Of a stretch of DNA of 35,688 nt, positions 5,406-14,173 are shown piece after piece. Source of the stretch: Deltaproteobacteria bacterium. Its GTDB lineage: Bacteria; Desulfobacterota; RBG-13-43-22. The stretch is from the NCBI GenBank assembly GCA_016219065.1, contig JACRCK010000273.1, positions 1 through 35,688 of the forward strand, given 5' to 3'. The position numbers and the translations under genes were made by a program. How positions within the stretch are numbered: position 1 is the first letter of the stretch; each line of letters starts with the position of its first letter. The notes beneath the pieces are model-generated. The model saw nothing but the letters and a program-made list of their open reading frames with translations. It searched no databases and was not told the origin of the DNA.

Positions 5406-7706
5406 TTATAAAAATGGTTCCAACAGGGCCTTCAGGCGGGCGCTGTTGGCCTCCAGGCTGAGGTCTTTCAACCGCTCCTTTTGAGCGGCGACGATTTGGT
5501 CCCGCCAGGGCCGATCCGAGACGACCCGGGCCAGTAATTCGGCGATCTCTTCCCAATTTTTTTGGACGAGGCCGAGGCCGGTGCCGCCCAGGGTCTCGGG
5601 AATGCCGCCGGTCAGGTAGGCCAGGACCGGGAGGCCGAAAAACATGCTTTCCATTAAGGGAACGCAGAAACCCTCATGCTCGCTGAGGCAGAGATAGGCC
5701 TGGGCGCTGGCATAGTAGGTTACCAGTTCCCGGAAGGTGGCAAATCCGGCGAAGCGCACCTGCTCGCCCAGACCCAGGTCCTCGGCCATCTGTTTCAAGG
5801 CCCGTCCGTAGTTGCGCATGCCGCTGTCCGTGCCCACCAGGATCAGGCGGCTGTCCGGGCGGTGCCTTTTTTGAAAGAGGTAGAAGACCCGGATCAGGTC
5901 CTCGATCTTTTTCTGGGGGGCGATGCGGCCCACGTGCAGAATGTTGACCTGTCCGTCGGCCAATTCCTTTTTCAGGCTTTCCTCGGGCGCCCGGTAATAA
6001 TCCTTGAAATCCAGGAAAATCGGCAGCACGCCGGTTTTTTTGAAACCGGCCTGCTCCAGGTCCCGACGGTTGTACTCGGAGACGCCCCAGCCCATTTCAA
6101 AGGCGGGGGCCAGTCGTTTCAATTCTTCGAGTCCCAGGGCGCAGCGCCGCTCCACTTCCGGATTGATACCCCGGAAAAAATGGGGCGGGGTGATGTTGTG
6201 GTAGATCAGGATCTTGCGATCCGGCAGGCGTCGGACGAACTCCGAAACCTCGGAGCCGATGGAAAAATGAAAGAGCAGCACCCGGTTGAAGCCGCTCTCC
6301 TCCCGGTATTCCCAGTAGGGCCGGGCCGCGCCGGCCAGCTTGGGATGCACATGCTGGGCGTAGATTTCCGAATCGAGTCCCCAGGACTTGAGCACCCGCT
6401 GAATGCCCAGCACGTCGTTGCCGATGGCGTCGCCGTAGCTGAAATCGGGAAGGATCTGGTGCAGGGCCGTTGGTTTTGGTGGTGCCATCATAGCCGTCTC
6501 CTGCCCCCTAGGCCGGGCCTCGCCCAGCTCCTCCCAGGTCTGCCGAAAAAGCCCGCTGAATTTTTCGCACACCCGGTCCCAGTGAAAATGATCCAACACA
6601 TATTGCCGTCCGTTGGCCGCCAGCGTCCGGCCCAGGTCCGGCCGGTCGAGGATCTCCCGCAGGCAGCCCTCAAACTCCAGATAGTCGTCAAAAAACAATC
6701 CACCCTGACTGCGGAGGCAATGTTCCACCGTGACCGGACAGTGGGCGTTGACCAGTACCGGGGACCCGCACAGCCAGGCCTCCATGATCACGATGGAAAA
6801 ACTCTCCATCACCGACGGCTGGCAGAAGAGGGCCGCACCGCCGTAGGCGTCGATCTTGTCCGGACGGGGAACGAAGCCGAAATCAAGGATATCCTCGCGC
6901 CGCTCCAGGGGGATGCGGACCGGGAGATTGCCGATCAGGACCAGCCGGAGCGGGGAAGGAAACCGTTTCTTGAACAGAGCGAAATAGTTCATCAGCAGGG
7001 GCGTATTCTTGCCCGCGTCCCGCCGTCCGGCGTACAGCAGGTAAGGATCGGTCAAGGCGTATTTCCGGCGGAACCGCTCGGGGTCCGGCGTGAGGTCCGT
7101 ATCGATCCCCTCGCCGAATAAGAAACACTGCTCCGGCTTCAGCCGGAACCGTTCCTGCCCCAGCGCCATTTCAGCCCCGGTGTGAAAGATATGTCCCCGG
7201 ACCCGCTGGTACCCTTCCTGCAAGAGGGACAGGCGGGCATAGCCCTCGTCGTGGAGACAGGGAATGATAAAGGACCGCTCCGGATGGATCCGGGCCCCGA
7301 AATAGCTGGTGCTGAACAGATAGGGGATAAAGACCAGCAGGTAGTCGGAACCGTGGCGCCGGAGGTGCTGATAGAGGCCGGGGCTGTTGATCATGTGTTC
7401 GAAAAAAAGCTTTTCTTCGTCCCGGCCGAGGGGCTCCTGCTTCATGATCCGCTCGTTCAGGCCTCCGAATAATTCGGCATTGCGCCGGGTCACGGCAAAA
7501 CGCTTGACCGGGACCCCCTCTACCCGGTAATCGCCGGGCCGGTAGTGGTTCAAAGACCAGTCGCCTTCGAAGTCCCGGACGCAGGTGGTCCAGACCTCCA
7601 CGTCGACGCCGCGCTGCCGGAGATTCTCCACCGTTCGACGACATTCGGCCTCGGCCCCGCCGGGGATGTCCTTGCCGTACCAGGGGCAAATGAAGGCGAT
7701 CCTCAT
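5406..7706 (-). CDS. Double-domain family 4 glycosyltransferase
   Basis: 766 aa, twice the usual length of a GT4 enzyme, because two GT-B transferases are fused. Domain 1 (about 1-395) starts with MRIAFICPWYGKDIPGGAEA, has the acceptor-side glycine-rich start, LLYAGRRDAGKN before the nucleotide-sugar domain, and VMESFSIVIMEAWLCGSPVL, the E-x7-E-type donor motif. Domain 2 (about 405-766) begins ALHQILPDFSYGDAIGNDV, has LHVGRIAPQKKIEDLI and the donor motif SEHEGFCVPLMESMFFGLPV. Each probably adds one sugar to a lipid-linked glycan on the cytoplasmic face of the membrane. Neighbours (Wzm, Wzt, methyltransferase, initiating transferase) place it in the same surface polysaccharide pathway. It is separated from the methyltransferase gene by 115 nt carrying a repeat. 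Confidence 0.88.
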   Translation of the reverse strand: MRIAFICPWYGKDIPGGAEAECRRTVENLRQRGVDVEVWTTCVRDFEGDWSLNHYRPGDYRVEGVPVKRFAVTRRNAELFGGLNERIMKQEPLGRDEEKLFFEHMINSPGLYQHLRRHGSDYLLVFIPYLFSTSYFGARIHPERSFIIPCLHDEGYARLSLLQEGYQRVRGHIFHTGAEMALGQERFRLKPEQCFLFGEGIDTDLTPDPERFRRKYALTDPYLLYAGRRDAGKNTPLLMNYFALFKKRFPSPLRLVLIGNLPVRIPLERREDILDFGFVPRPDKIDAYGGAALFCQPSVMESFSIVIMEAWLCGSPVLVNAHCPVTVEHCLRSQGGLFFDDYLEFEGCLREILDRPDLGRTLAANGRQYVLDHFHWDRVCEKFSGLFRQTWEELGEARPRGQETAMMAPPKPTALHQILPDFSYGDAIGNDVLGIQRVLKSWGLDSEIYAQHVHPKLAGAARPYWEYREESGFNRVLLFHFSIGSEVSEFVRRLPDRKILIYHNITPPHFFRGINPEVERRCALGLEELKRLAPAFEMGWGVSEYNRRDLEQAGFKKTGVLPIFLDFKDYYRAPEESLKKELADGQVNILHVGRIAPQKKIEDLIRVFYLFQKRHRPDSRLILVGTDSGMRNYGRALKQMAEDLGLGEQVRFAGFATFRELVTYYASAQAYLCLSEHEGFCVPLMESMFFGLPVLAYLTGGIPETLGGTGLGLVQKNWEEIAELLARVVSDRPWRDQIVAAQKERLKDLSLEANSARLKALLEPFL

Positions 7707-7740
7707 GGCGAGTCACCAAAAGTAGAAAAACGATTCGGCC

Positions 7741-7823
7741 AAATTCGAAACGTTTTTGTTTTGATCATTGGATTTTCGGACATTGATTTTTGTTTCGGAT
7801 TTCGTGCTTCGAATTTCGAATTT
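7741..7823 (-). repeat. TTCGAA-word dispersed repeat, copy A
   Basis: Read on the minus strand it begins AAATTCGAAATTCGAAGCAC and continues with CGAAATCCGAAACAAAAATC and CCGAAAATCC. It is related to the copies at 18668-18727, 34296-34363 and 34401-34481. It fills the gap after the methyltransferase gene and just reaches its stop codon. Confidence 0.65.
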
Positions 7824-9114
7824 ATTTGTACCCAACCACTGCATAATCCTGGTACCCGTACAGCAGGTCGTTCAACTGCCGGACGTCTTCGTTCAGCACC
7901 CGGACGATCTCATCTGCGTAGGACTCGTCGTCCCTTCGGACCATTTCCTTGAGGCGCATCTCCTCGGGATAGGGAGAGACGTAGAGGATGTTCACCCGGC
8001 GAAAGCCGACCATTTCCCAGAGGAAGCGGGCCGCTTCCGGGTGAATCGGGTTCTGGTGGGAGAGGTCCACGTAAAAAGCGCCGCTGAAAGTGGTCAGGCA
8101 TTGGGGGTTGACCGTTTCGGCCAGCAGGACCCCGTCGGGGGCCAGCTTGAGAAAGGCGGTCCGGACCAGCTCCCGCAGGATTTTCGGACCCAGATGCTCG
8201 ATGACCTGGGACAGGAAAATCCCGCCCAGTTCCCCGTCGGCGAGGTTCCTCAGGAACTCCAGGCCGTCGCCCTGAACGACGTCCAGCCCTTTGCCCCGCG
8301 CCCGGTCGACCATCTCCGGGTTCAGTTCCACGCCCCGGGCCGGAATACCAGCCCCTTGCAGCAGTTCCAGAAATTCCCCCCGACCGCAGCCGATATCGAG
8401 CACGGAACCGGCCTGTTGAAAGTGGGCAAGATAAGTCCGCTGTCGGGACTGGATCTCCGTTTCGGCACCCCGGTGGCGGTTTTCAAAAAGCAGGTACTCA
8501 AAGGCCCGCAGGCGGTCTGCGCCGGCTTCCGGGCCGGAGGGAGCCTCAGCGACGGTTCGGGCCGTCCGCCCGGACAGGAGTTCCTCGACGGCGATTTTCT
8601 GGGCGCGGGTTTCCTGGGTCAGATCGGCAATCCGGCCTGCGAACTCCGCCCAGCGCTCCTGGCGGGCCCGTTCCTCCTCGGGTTGCCGGGCCAGTTGTTG
8701 TTCCAGGGCGGTCACCCGGAAGCGGTAATCCGCCACGAGTTGATTCAGCAGTCTAACCGTTTCGGCGTTGAACTCCACCTGGCGTTTCAGCAACATCTGG
8801 GCATAGGGCTCGGTGATCCGCCGGAGGGCCTTTTTAAGTCCGGTGATGAGGCTGCCCAAACGTTTCCGGTGGGAGGCCAGTTCCGGCGGCCGTAGCGTGT
8901 CGAACTGGTAGTTCAATAGGGCCAGATGGTGGCGGATGTCTTCTTCGGGGGTATTGTAGCCCTCGGCCTCGATCTGCAGCACATACCGGTCGATCCGTTC
9001 CAGTTCGTCGGCGCTATATTCGCCGCTCTCTTTTTTAGCGGCAAGGCGGCGGCGGATGTCGGCCATGATCTGCTCTACATCTACGGACGGGGTGGGCGGC
9101 GTGTTGGGTTCCAT
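7822..9114 (-). CDS. SAM-dependent methyltransferase with N-terminal coiled coil
   Basis: 430 aa. The N-terminal half (about 1-215) is charged and helical (VEQIMADIRRRLAAKKESGE, later FRVTALEQQLARQPEEERAR) and probably forms a coiled coil. The C-terminal half is a class I methyltransferase: VLDIGCGRGEFLELL is motif I, GVELNPEMVDRA motif II, and VVQGDGLEFLRNL and ISQ-type SQVIEHLGP follow. Lying in an ABC-transporter polysaccharide operon directly after the Wzt gene, it resembles chain-terminating methyltransferases that cap the glycan and, through a coiled coil, set its length (the WbdD principle). That role is inference from context and architecture; I see no kinase domain. The start ATG has a GGAG-containing leader. 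Confidence 0.8.
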   Translation of the reverse strand: MEPNTPPTPSVDVEQIMADIRRRLAAKKESGEYSADELERIDRYVLQIEAEGYNTPEEDIRHHLALLNYQFDTLRPPELASHRKRLGSLITGLKKALRRITEPYAQMLLKRQVEFNAETVRLLNQLVADYRFRVTALEQQLARQPEEERARQERWAEFAGRIADLTQETRAQKIAVEELLSGRTARTVAEAPSGPEAGADRLRAFEYLLFENRHRGAETEIQSRQRTYLAHFQQAGSVLDIGCGRGEFLELLQGAGIPARGVELNPEMVDRARGKGLDVVQGDGLEFLRNLADGELGGIFLSQVIEHLGPKILRELVRTAFLKLAPDGVLLAETVNPQCLTTFSGAFYVDLSHQNPIHPEAARFLWEMVGFRRVNILYVSPYPEEMRLKEMVRRDDESYADEIVRVLNEDVRQLNDLLYGYQDYAVVGYK

Positions 9115-9138
9115 GGTTTTCCAGTTTTCTCCAGGAGG

Positions 9139-10389
9139 TTATGGCGTAAGCCAGCGATGGGGGAGCCGGCAGATGCCGTTTTCCTGGCGGGGGGACCGGA
9201 CGGCAAAGGAAAAGCAGCGGCTCTGGTAATCGTAGGCATGGCCGTCCCGGGCATGGACGGCCAGATCCAAAAAGTAGGTCCCTTCGATCAGCGGCGGCCC
9301 TTCGAGCTTGAACCCGATCCGGCCCCGGACCCCGAGATCGGGCAGGGTCACCCCGTCCACCTCGGTATTGGTGCCGTAGCAGCAGATCCCGTCGCCGTTG
9401 AATATCCCCACGCCGAAGACGACGTCGCGGGTGGCCTGATGCACCGCGTATTCCATCTCGATCCGAATATTTTCCCCGTCCTGAAAGACATGCCGTTCCT
9501 GGTCCCGGTCATCGAGGATCCGGACCCGAGTAATTTCCAGGTCCCCGTTGCCCCAGCGGTTTTTGGAAAGGAAGCCGGTCGGGGTGGGGCAGGTTCCGCC
9601 CTCGGCCGCCTGTTCGTCCAGAAAACGGGCCTCTTCCCGGCGGGCTACTTCCTGGCGGTAGGCATCGACGACCTGCCGGGGAGGACCCTGGGCCTGGAGA
9701 CAGCCGCCGTCCAGCCAGACGGCCTGTTCGCAGAACCGTTCCACGGTCGGCAGATCGTGGGTGACCAGGACGATGGTTTTTCCGGCCTTCTTGAAGGCGA
9801 TCATCTGGTCGAGGCACTTATGGGAAAAGGATTCGTCCCCCACGGCCAGGACTTCGTCGACCAGCAGGATATCAGGGTCCACGTTGACGGCTACGGAAAA
9901 GCCCAGACGGACATACATGCCCGAGGAATAGGTGCGGACCGGGGCGTCGATGAAGGATTCCAATTCGGCGAAGCGGACGATTCGGTTGAAGCGGGCTTCG
10001 ATCTCCTTCCGGCTCAGCCCCAGTACGGCCCCGTTGATAAAGACATTTTCCCGGCCGGTGAACTCCGGATGAAAACCGGCGCCCAGCTCGATCAGGGAGG
10101 CGACCCGTCCGTCCAGCCGGATGGTCCCCGTGTCGGGTTTGTAGATGCCGGCCAGCAGCTTGAGCAGGGTGCTCTTGCCCGAGCCGTTGCGGCCGATCAC
10201 TCCCAGGCTGATCCCCCGGGGGACTTCCAGGTCGAGATGGGAAAAGACTTCGATCCGTTCGCCGTGGGATTTGGCCAGCAGGGACATGGGCTTCAACAGC
10301 CAGGTCTTGATCGTGGTATGGTTCCCGCGCAACAGGAGCTTCTTGAAGGATTTGGAGACGTCGTGCAGACTGATCGCTGAGGTGGCCAT
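9139..10389 (-). CDS. wzt: Polysaccharide ABC transporter ATP-binding protein (Wzt type)
   Basis: 416 aa. The N-terminal ABC domain (about 1-250) shows Walker A GRNGSGKST, signature YSSGM, Walker B ILLVDEVLAVGD and the H-loop THD. The C-terminal ~150 residues (from about NGDLEITRVRILDDRDQERH) are a beta-rich Wzt_C domain, which in E. coli O8/O9a-type systems binds the finished, capped glycan before export. With the Wzm permease it exports lipid-linked polysaccharide across the inner membrane. The presence of the C-domain suggests end-modified glycan, in agreement with the adjacent methyltransferase. It starts 3 nt after the wzm stop, so the two are one operon. Confidence 0.92.
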   Translation of the reverse strand: MATSAISLHDVSKSFKKLLLRGNHTTIKTWLLKPMSLLAKSHGERIEVFSHLDLEVPRGISLGVIGRNGSGKSTLLKLLAGIYKPDTGTIRLDGRVASLIELGAGFHPEFTGRENVFINGAVLGLSRKEIEARFNRIVRFAELESFIDAPVRTYSSGMYVRLGFSVAVNVDPDILLVDEVLAVGDESFSHKCLDQMIAFKKAGKTIVLVTHDLPTVERFCEQAVWLDGGCLQAQGPPRQVVDAYRQEVARREEARFLDEQAAEGGTCPTPTGFLSKNRWGNGDLEITRVRILDDRDQERHVFQDGENIRIEMEYAVHQATRDVVFGVGIFNGDGICCYGTNTEVDGVTLPDLGVRGRIGFKLEGPPLIEGTYFLDLAVHARDGHAYDYQSRCFSFAVRSPRQENGICRLPHRWLTP

Positions 10390-10392
10390 GGT

Positions 10393-11181
10393 TCAGATCT
10401 TTTCCGCCAGGGTTTCCTTGTAATGTTCGAACAGGGTGATCCCCAGACCCAGGACGACGAGGGCCAGGATAAAAAAGGTGCCTAAGTACAGCAGGTCCGG
10501 GCTCCGCCGATAAAAGAAAATGTCCTGGTAACTCAGGGTGATCAGGGTGGCCGGATTTAAAAGGACCCAGCGGCGGAAGGCCTGCGGCACCTGGGCCAGG
10601 GGATACAGAATGGGGGTCAGGAAAAACCAGAGCGTCACCAGGTTGGAAAGGATGTGCTGGATGTCGCGCAGAAAGACGTTCAAGGTGGCCAGTGCCAGCG
10701 ACAGGCCGGCGATAAAGATCAGGTGGACGGCCACGACCAGCGGCAGCCAGACCAGGGCTGAACCGGGACTAAGGCCCATGGCGGTCAGAAAAATCAGGAG
10801 GACGGGCAGACTCAATAGATAGTTCAGGAGATTGGCCCCGACCTTGACCAAGGGGAGGATCTGCCCCGGGAAGAGCACTTTGGTGATCAGGCTGCCGCCC
10901 GAGGCGATGGCCGTGGTTCCTTCCAACAGGGAAGAGGAAAACCAGATCCAGGGCAGCAGGCCGGTGAACATAAAGCCGGCGTAATGCTCCATTTGAATGC
11001 GGAAGTAAACGCTGAAGACCAGGGCGTAGACCGCCAGCAGCATCAGGGGATTCAGAAAGGTCCAGAGAAATCCCAGGACGGAGCCCCGGTAACGGGCCTT
11101 TAATTCGCGCAGGACCAGGCTGGATACCAATCCCCGGTAACGGTACAATTCCTGAAAATGAGGGCCGATGGTGGATGACAT
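10393..11181 (-). CDS. wzm: Polysaccharide ABC transporter permease (Wzm type)
   Basis: An ABC-2 type permease with six hydrophobic helices and the typical entry LVLRELKARYRGSVLGFLW and NPLMLLAVYALVF, and the conserved region NVFLRDIQHILSNLVTLWFF LTPILYP. I prefer the ATG at 11181 (262 aa, MSSTIGPHFQELYRYRGL), 5 nt after the stop of the upstream gene, over the TTG at 11220 that would overlap that gene by 34 nt; the normal N-terminus of this family starts near FQELYRYR. Forms the membrane channel with Wzt for export of a surface polysaccharide. Confidence 0.9.
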   Translation of the reverse strand: MSSTIGPHFQELYRYRGLVSSLVLRELKARYRGSVLGFLWTFLNPLMLLAVYALVFSVYFRIQMEHYAGFMFTGLLPWIWFSSSLLEGTTAIASGGSLITKVLFPGQILPLVKVGANLLNYLLSLPVLLIFLTAMGLSPGSALVWLPLVVAVHLIFIAGLSLALATLNVFLRDIQHILSNLVTLWFFLTPILYPLAQVPQAFRRWVLLNPATLITLSYQDIFFYRRSPDLLYLGTFFILALVVLGLGITLFEHYKETLAEKI

Positions 11182-11186
11182 GGCGG

Positions 11187-12584
11187 TCAGCAGGCTTCCC
11201 GGCTGAAAAACCCCTTCCAAAGGGTCTTGATCAATATTTTGAGGTCAAACAGCAGGGACCAATTTTCAATATAATACAGATCGCATTCGATCCGCTTTTC
11301 GAGCGAAGTGTTCCCCCGCCAGCCGTTGACCTGGGCCCAACCGGTCATGCCGGCCTTCATCTTATGGCGCAGCATGTAATGGGGGATCTTGTCCTTGAAA
11401 CTGTGGATCAGTTCGGGCCGTTCCGGGCGTGGACCGACCAGGCTCATCTCGCCCTTGAGGACGTTGACCAGTTGCGGCAGTTCGTCCAGGCTGAAACGGC
11501 GGAGAAAACGGCCGACGGGGGTCCGGCGGGGGTCTTCCTTCCGGGCCCAGACCGGGCCGGTCTGTTCTTCGGCGTTGACCACCATGGACCGGAATTTCCA
11601 CATTTCAAATACCCGGCCGTCCAGCCCCATGCGGGTCTGGCGGAAAATCACCGGTCCGGGCGAGGTCAGTTTGATGGCCAGGGCGATGAGGGCCAGCACC
11701 GGCGCCAGGATGATCAGGCAGGCGGCGGCCAGCAGCGTGTCGGCCGCCCCTTTCAAAAACCGGTTCCAACCCACCAGGGGGGACTCCCGCAGGTTGATAA
11801 AGGGGAGCCCTTCGAATTCCTCCAGGCCGCCGCGCAGGGTGATCAGGCGGTACAAGTCGGGTACGATCTTGATGTCCACCAGTTCGTCCCGAATTAAATT
11901 CAGCAGGTCCTCCAGTTTTTGCTGGACGGTCAGGGGCATGGCGAAAATAACCAGGTTGATCTGCTGTTCGCGAATGATCCGGTCGAGGTCTTCATACAAG
12001 CCCTGGACTTCCAACCCTTGGATCCGGGTGCCCACCTTCTGGGGGTTGCGGGTAAGAAAGCCGGTCACGGTGAGTCCTAGTTCCGGATGATCAACGATGG
12101 TCCGGGCCACGTGTTGGGCCAACTCCCGGGCGCCCACGATCAGGACCCGTTCCAGGGCGAAATAACGGCGCTGCAGGGCGATATAATATTTTTTCAAGAA
12201 GAGCCGGGTCAAGGTCAGGGACAGGTAACTCAAGAGGCCGAAATAGAGAAAGACCAGCCGGGAATAATCGGTCCGTTTGAAGAAAAAGGTGACGAAGACC
12301 AGGATCATCAGGCTCACCAGGGTGGCTTTGAACAGGGCGACCCCTTCCTGGGTCCGGTTGAAGAAGCGGGAGTAAATGCCGTTCAAGTAAAAAGTACCGG
12401 CCCAGATCAGCAGGACAAAGGGAAAGAGGACCAGGTATTCGGAGAGGGGCGGAATCCCCTTGGTGACGGGGATGAGCGGTGCGTAAAAACGCAGGTAAAA
12501 CGCGCCGAACCAGCAGGGCGTGAGGACCAGGAGGTCGTTCAGAAATAAAAAGGAGCGAAATACCTGGATGCGTTTATTGAACAT
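11187..12584 (-). CDS. Polyprenyl-phosphate sugar-1-phosphate transferase (WbaP/WcaJ type)
   Basis: 465 aa, the normal length for the family. Several hydrophobic segments in residues 1-130 are followed by a CoA-binding-like domain (VLIVGARELAQHVARTI, about 145-270). A membrane re-entrant helix near 285 precedes the catalytic domain with FRQTRMGLDGRVFEMWKFRSM, SLDELPQLVNVLKGEMSLVGPRP and MTGWAQVNGWRG. It starts glycan synthesis by moving a sugar-phosphate from a UDP-sugar to undecaprenyl phosphate. It heads the glycan part of the operon, 66 nt after dksA. The exact sugar cannot be read from sequence. Confidence 0.92.
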   Translation of the reverse strand: MFNKRIQVFRSFLFLNDLLVLTPCWFGAFYLRFYAPLIPVTKGIPPLSEYLVLFPFVLLIWAGTFYLNGIYSRFFNRTQEGVALFKATLVSLMILVFVTFFFKRTDYSRLVFLYFGLLSYLSLTLTRLFLKKYYIALQRRYFALERVLIVGARELAQHVARTIVDHPELGLTVTGFLTRNPQKVGTRIQGLEVQGLYEDLDRIIREQQINLVIFAMPLTVQQKLEDLLNLIRDELVDIKIVPDLYRLITLRGGLEEFEGLPFINLRESPLVGWNRFLKGAADTLLAAACLIILAPVLALIALAIKLTSPGPVIFRQTRMGLDGRVFEMWKFRSMVVNAEEQTGPVWARKEDPRRTPVGRFLRRFSLDELPQLVNVLKGEMSLVGPRPERPELIHSFKDKIPHYMLRHKMKAGMTGWAQVNGWRGNTSLEKRIECDLYYIENWSLLFDLKILIKTLWKGFFSREAC

Positions 12585-12650
12585 GGGGCAAAGGCCTCGG
12601 GACTGCTGGGATGAAGATGGGATCGGCCCAGGGCCGCTCGGGCGCGACCG

Positions 12651-13013
12651 CTATTCCCCACGGGCTTTTTCCAGGGCTTCCTCCTTTTTTTTGCAATCGA
12701 TACAGAGGGTGGTCACCGGCCGGGCTTTCAACCGCTCCTCGCCGATTTCCTCGCCGCAGGACTCGCAGATCCCGAAACTACCGGTTTCGATCCGTTCCAG
12801 GGCCTCTTCGATCTTCAGGATGAGCTTGCGCTCCCGACCCCGGATACGGAGCATGAAGTTCCGGTCGGATTCCAGGGTGGCCCGGTCCGTAGGGTCCGGA
12901 AAATTTTCCTTGCCGTCGGTCATGCCGGTCACCGTCTTCTGGGCGTCCTGAATCAAGGTTTTTAATTGCTCGTTCAGCAGTTTTCTGAACTGATTCATTT
13001 TTTTGGCGTTCAT
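12651..13013 (-). CDS. dksA: DksA/TraR-family RNA polymerase-binding regulator
   Basis: 120 aa with a helical hairpin followed by a four-cysteine zinc finger (CESCGEEIGEERLKARPVTT, then CIDC). The coiled-coil tip reads FPDPTDRATLE, giving the D-x-x-D-x-A signature that DksA uses at the polymerase secondary channel. It probably works with (p)ppGpp to adjust transcription. AAGGAG lies 8 nt before the ATG. It sits 26 nt after moaC and 66 nt before the glycan operon, so it may be cotranscribed with both. Confidence 0.85.
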   Translation of the reverse strand: MNAKKMNQFRKLLNEQLKTLIQDAQKTVTGMTDGKENFPDPTDRATLESDRNFMLRIRGRERKLILKIEEALERIETGSFGICESCGEEIGEERLKARPVTTLCIDCKKKEEALEKARGE

Positions 13014-13039
13014 AAAGGGTTCTCCTTGGATCCAAATCC

Positions 13040-13567
13040 TTAAGGGCGGATTACCGGGAGTTTTTTTCGGTGGTAAGAGCCGCTCTTTCCGCCCTTTTTA
13101 CGCAGCAAGCCGATGGGTCCGATAATCAGGCCCCGGTCCACCGCCTTGCACATGTCGTAAATCGTCAGGGCGGCGGCGGCAACGGCGGTCAGGGCCTCCA
13201 TTTCCACTCCGGTGCGGTCGCGGGCTTGCACCTGGGCCTGGATTTCAATCCGGGCCGGGTCGTCGGCCGCCTGGAAAATAAGCTCGATTTGGGTCAGTTG
13301 GAGCGGGTGACACAAGGGGATCCAGTCCGGGGTCTTTTTGGCCGCCAGGATGCCGGCCACCTTGGCCACGCCCAACACGTCGCCTTTCTGTAGGGAATTG
13401 GCCCGCACCCGCTCCAATGTTTCGGGTTTCATATAGACCGTTCCCCCGGCCCAGGCCTCCCGGCGGGTTACCCTTTTCGTCCCTACATCCACCATGCGGG
13501 CCCGGCCGGTGGGATCCAGGTGGGTCAGGGTGGGCGGCTCGTCTTTGCGGCTAGTTTTGACCGGCAT
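13040..13567 (-). CDS. moaC: Cyclic pyranopterin monophosphate synthase MoaC
   Basis: 175 aa. The family signatures [50 protein letters not shown] and CKAVDR are all present, including the conserved HP and the D-M-C-K-A segment of the active site. It converts the MoaA product to cyclic pyranopterin monophosphate in molybdenum cofactor synthesis. No other moa gene is in the window. Its start lies inside the end of rpoZ (17-nt overlap), so it depends on the rpoZ transcript. The N-terminal ~12 residues are longer than usual; no clear ribosome site is visible. Confidence 0.93.
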   Translation of the reverse strand: MPVKTSRKDEPPTLTHLDPTGRARMVDVGTKRVTRREAWAGGTVYMKPETLERVRANSLQKGDVLGVAKVAGILAAKKTPDWIPLCHPLQLTQIELIFQAADDPARIEIQAQVQARDRTGVEMEALTAVAAAALTIYDMCKAVDRGLIIGPIGLLRKKGGKSGSYHRKKLPVIRP

Positions 13568-13793
13568 CGATCTGCGGGAGTTTCTGTCCCGGAGGCAATG
13601 CGGGTTGGGCCTGTTCCAGCGTCACCTTGCCGGCGGCGATTTCCCTCAGGGCAACCACGATTTCCTTGTTTTTCGACTGCACCAACGGGTGCGCCCCCGA
13701 CCGCATCTGCTTCACCCTTTGAAAAGCCAGTTGGATCAAGGCAAAGCGGTTATCCACTTTTTCCAGGCAATCTTCAACGGTTACTCGAGCCAC
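13551..13793 (-). CDS. rpoZ: RNA polymerase omega subunit
   Basis: 80 aa starting [20 protein letters not shown] and including [20 protein letters not shown], the standard omega sequence. I chose the GTG at 13793 rather than the track's ATG at 13817 because GGAGGGAAAGCCC places a strong ribosome site 7 nt before GTG, and omega proteins normally start (M/V)ARVTVEDC. The track's extra residues MMFEEGKP encode that ribosome site. First gene of the minus-strand run; a promoter lies about 45 nt upstream. Confidence 0.93.
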   Translation of the reverse strand: MARVTVEDCLEKVDNRFALIQLAFQRVKQMRSGAHPLVQSKNKEIVVALREIAAGKVTLEQAQPALPPGQKLPQIDAGQN

Positions 13794-13837
13794 GGGCTTT
13801 CCCTCCTCAAACATCAAGCTAGTAAAATAAACAGGTA

Positions 13838-13866
13838 TTAATAGCAGATTTATTTATTTTTGTAAA
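13838..13866 (-). promoter_or_regulatory. Candidate promoter of the rpoZ-moaC-dksA run
   Basis: On the minus strand TTTACA, a 17-nt spacer and TATTAA. It sits in an A/T-rich block 45 nt before the rpoZ GTG. The -35 matches five and the -10 four of six consensus positions. Confidence 0.5.
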
Positions 13867-13916
13867 TAATAATATTGCAGGGGTTCCCCGAGCTGATTTA
13901 ACTCATGGGTGTAACC

Positions 13917-14045
13917 GATTTTTAAAAAGGACACGGAAAATAGCATAAAACCTATACCAATTGGTCACTTCGATGGAGTTGGAAAAAGCCACGGAAGGTG
14001 AAATCTTCCGCTGGACCAATCCACCTCTTTCCCCCTTTGTAATGG
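13917..14045. repeat. ~130-bp dispersed repeat, copy 1
   Basis: GATTTTTAAAAA...CATAAAACCTATACCAATTG...CGATGGAGTTGGAAAAAGCC...TCTTCCGCTGGACCAAT...CCCCCTTTGTAA. The same blocks in the same order and spacing recur at 35421-35550 at roughly 80 % identity by eye. An internal ATTGGTC...GACCAAT pair is conserved (as GACTAAT in copy 2). It fills most of the rpoZ to tRNA-Thr gap. Confidence 0.7.
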
Positions 14046-14135
14046 GGGGGCGGGGGGGATTTAAAGGATTCCCAACCAGTTGGTGAACTTTTTTCTGAAA
14101 TATTCAGGTTAATTCGGGGAACGGCCAGCGGAGGT

Positions 14136-14164
14136 TTGACAAGCGGGGAAAAATATGGAATAGT
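14136..14164 (+). promoter_or_regulatory. Candidate promoter of tRNA-Thr
   Basis: A perfect TTGACA (14136-14141) with a 17-nt spacer to AATAGT, a weak -10. The tRNA begins 10 nt further on. Placement and the -35 support it; the -10 is poor. Confidence 0.45.
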
Positions 14165-14173
14165 TCCTGGTGA

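Noticed and set aside
5676-7121. Plus-strand 481-aa ORF
   Set aside because: It lies fully inside the double glycosyltransferase gene on the other strand; its protein has no family motifs and shows the odd composition of a shadow frame in GC-rich DNA.
8926-10380. Plus-strand 484-aa ORF
   Set aside because: Antisense to the wzt gene, whose ABC motifs are certain; no motif or ribosome site supports it.
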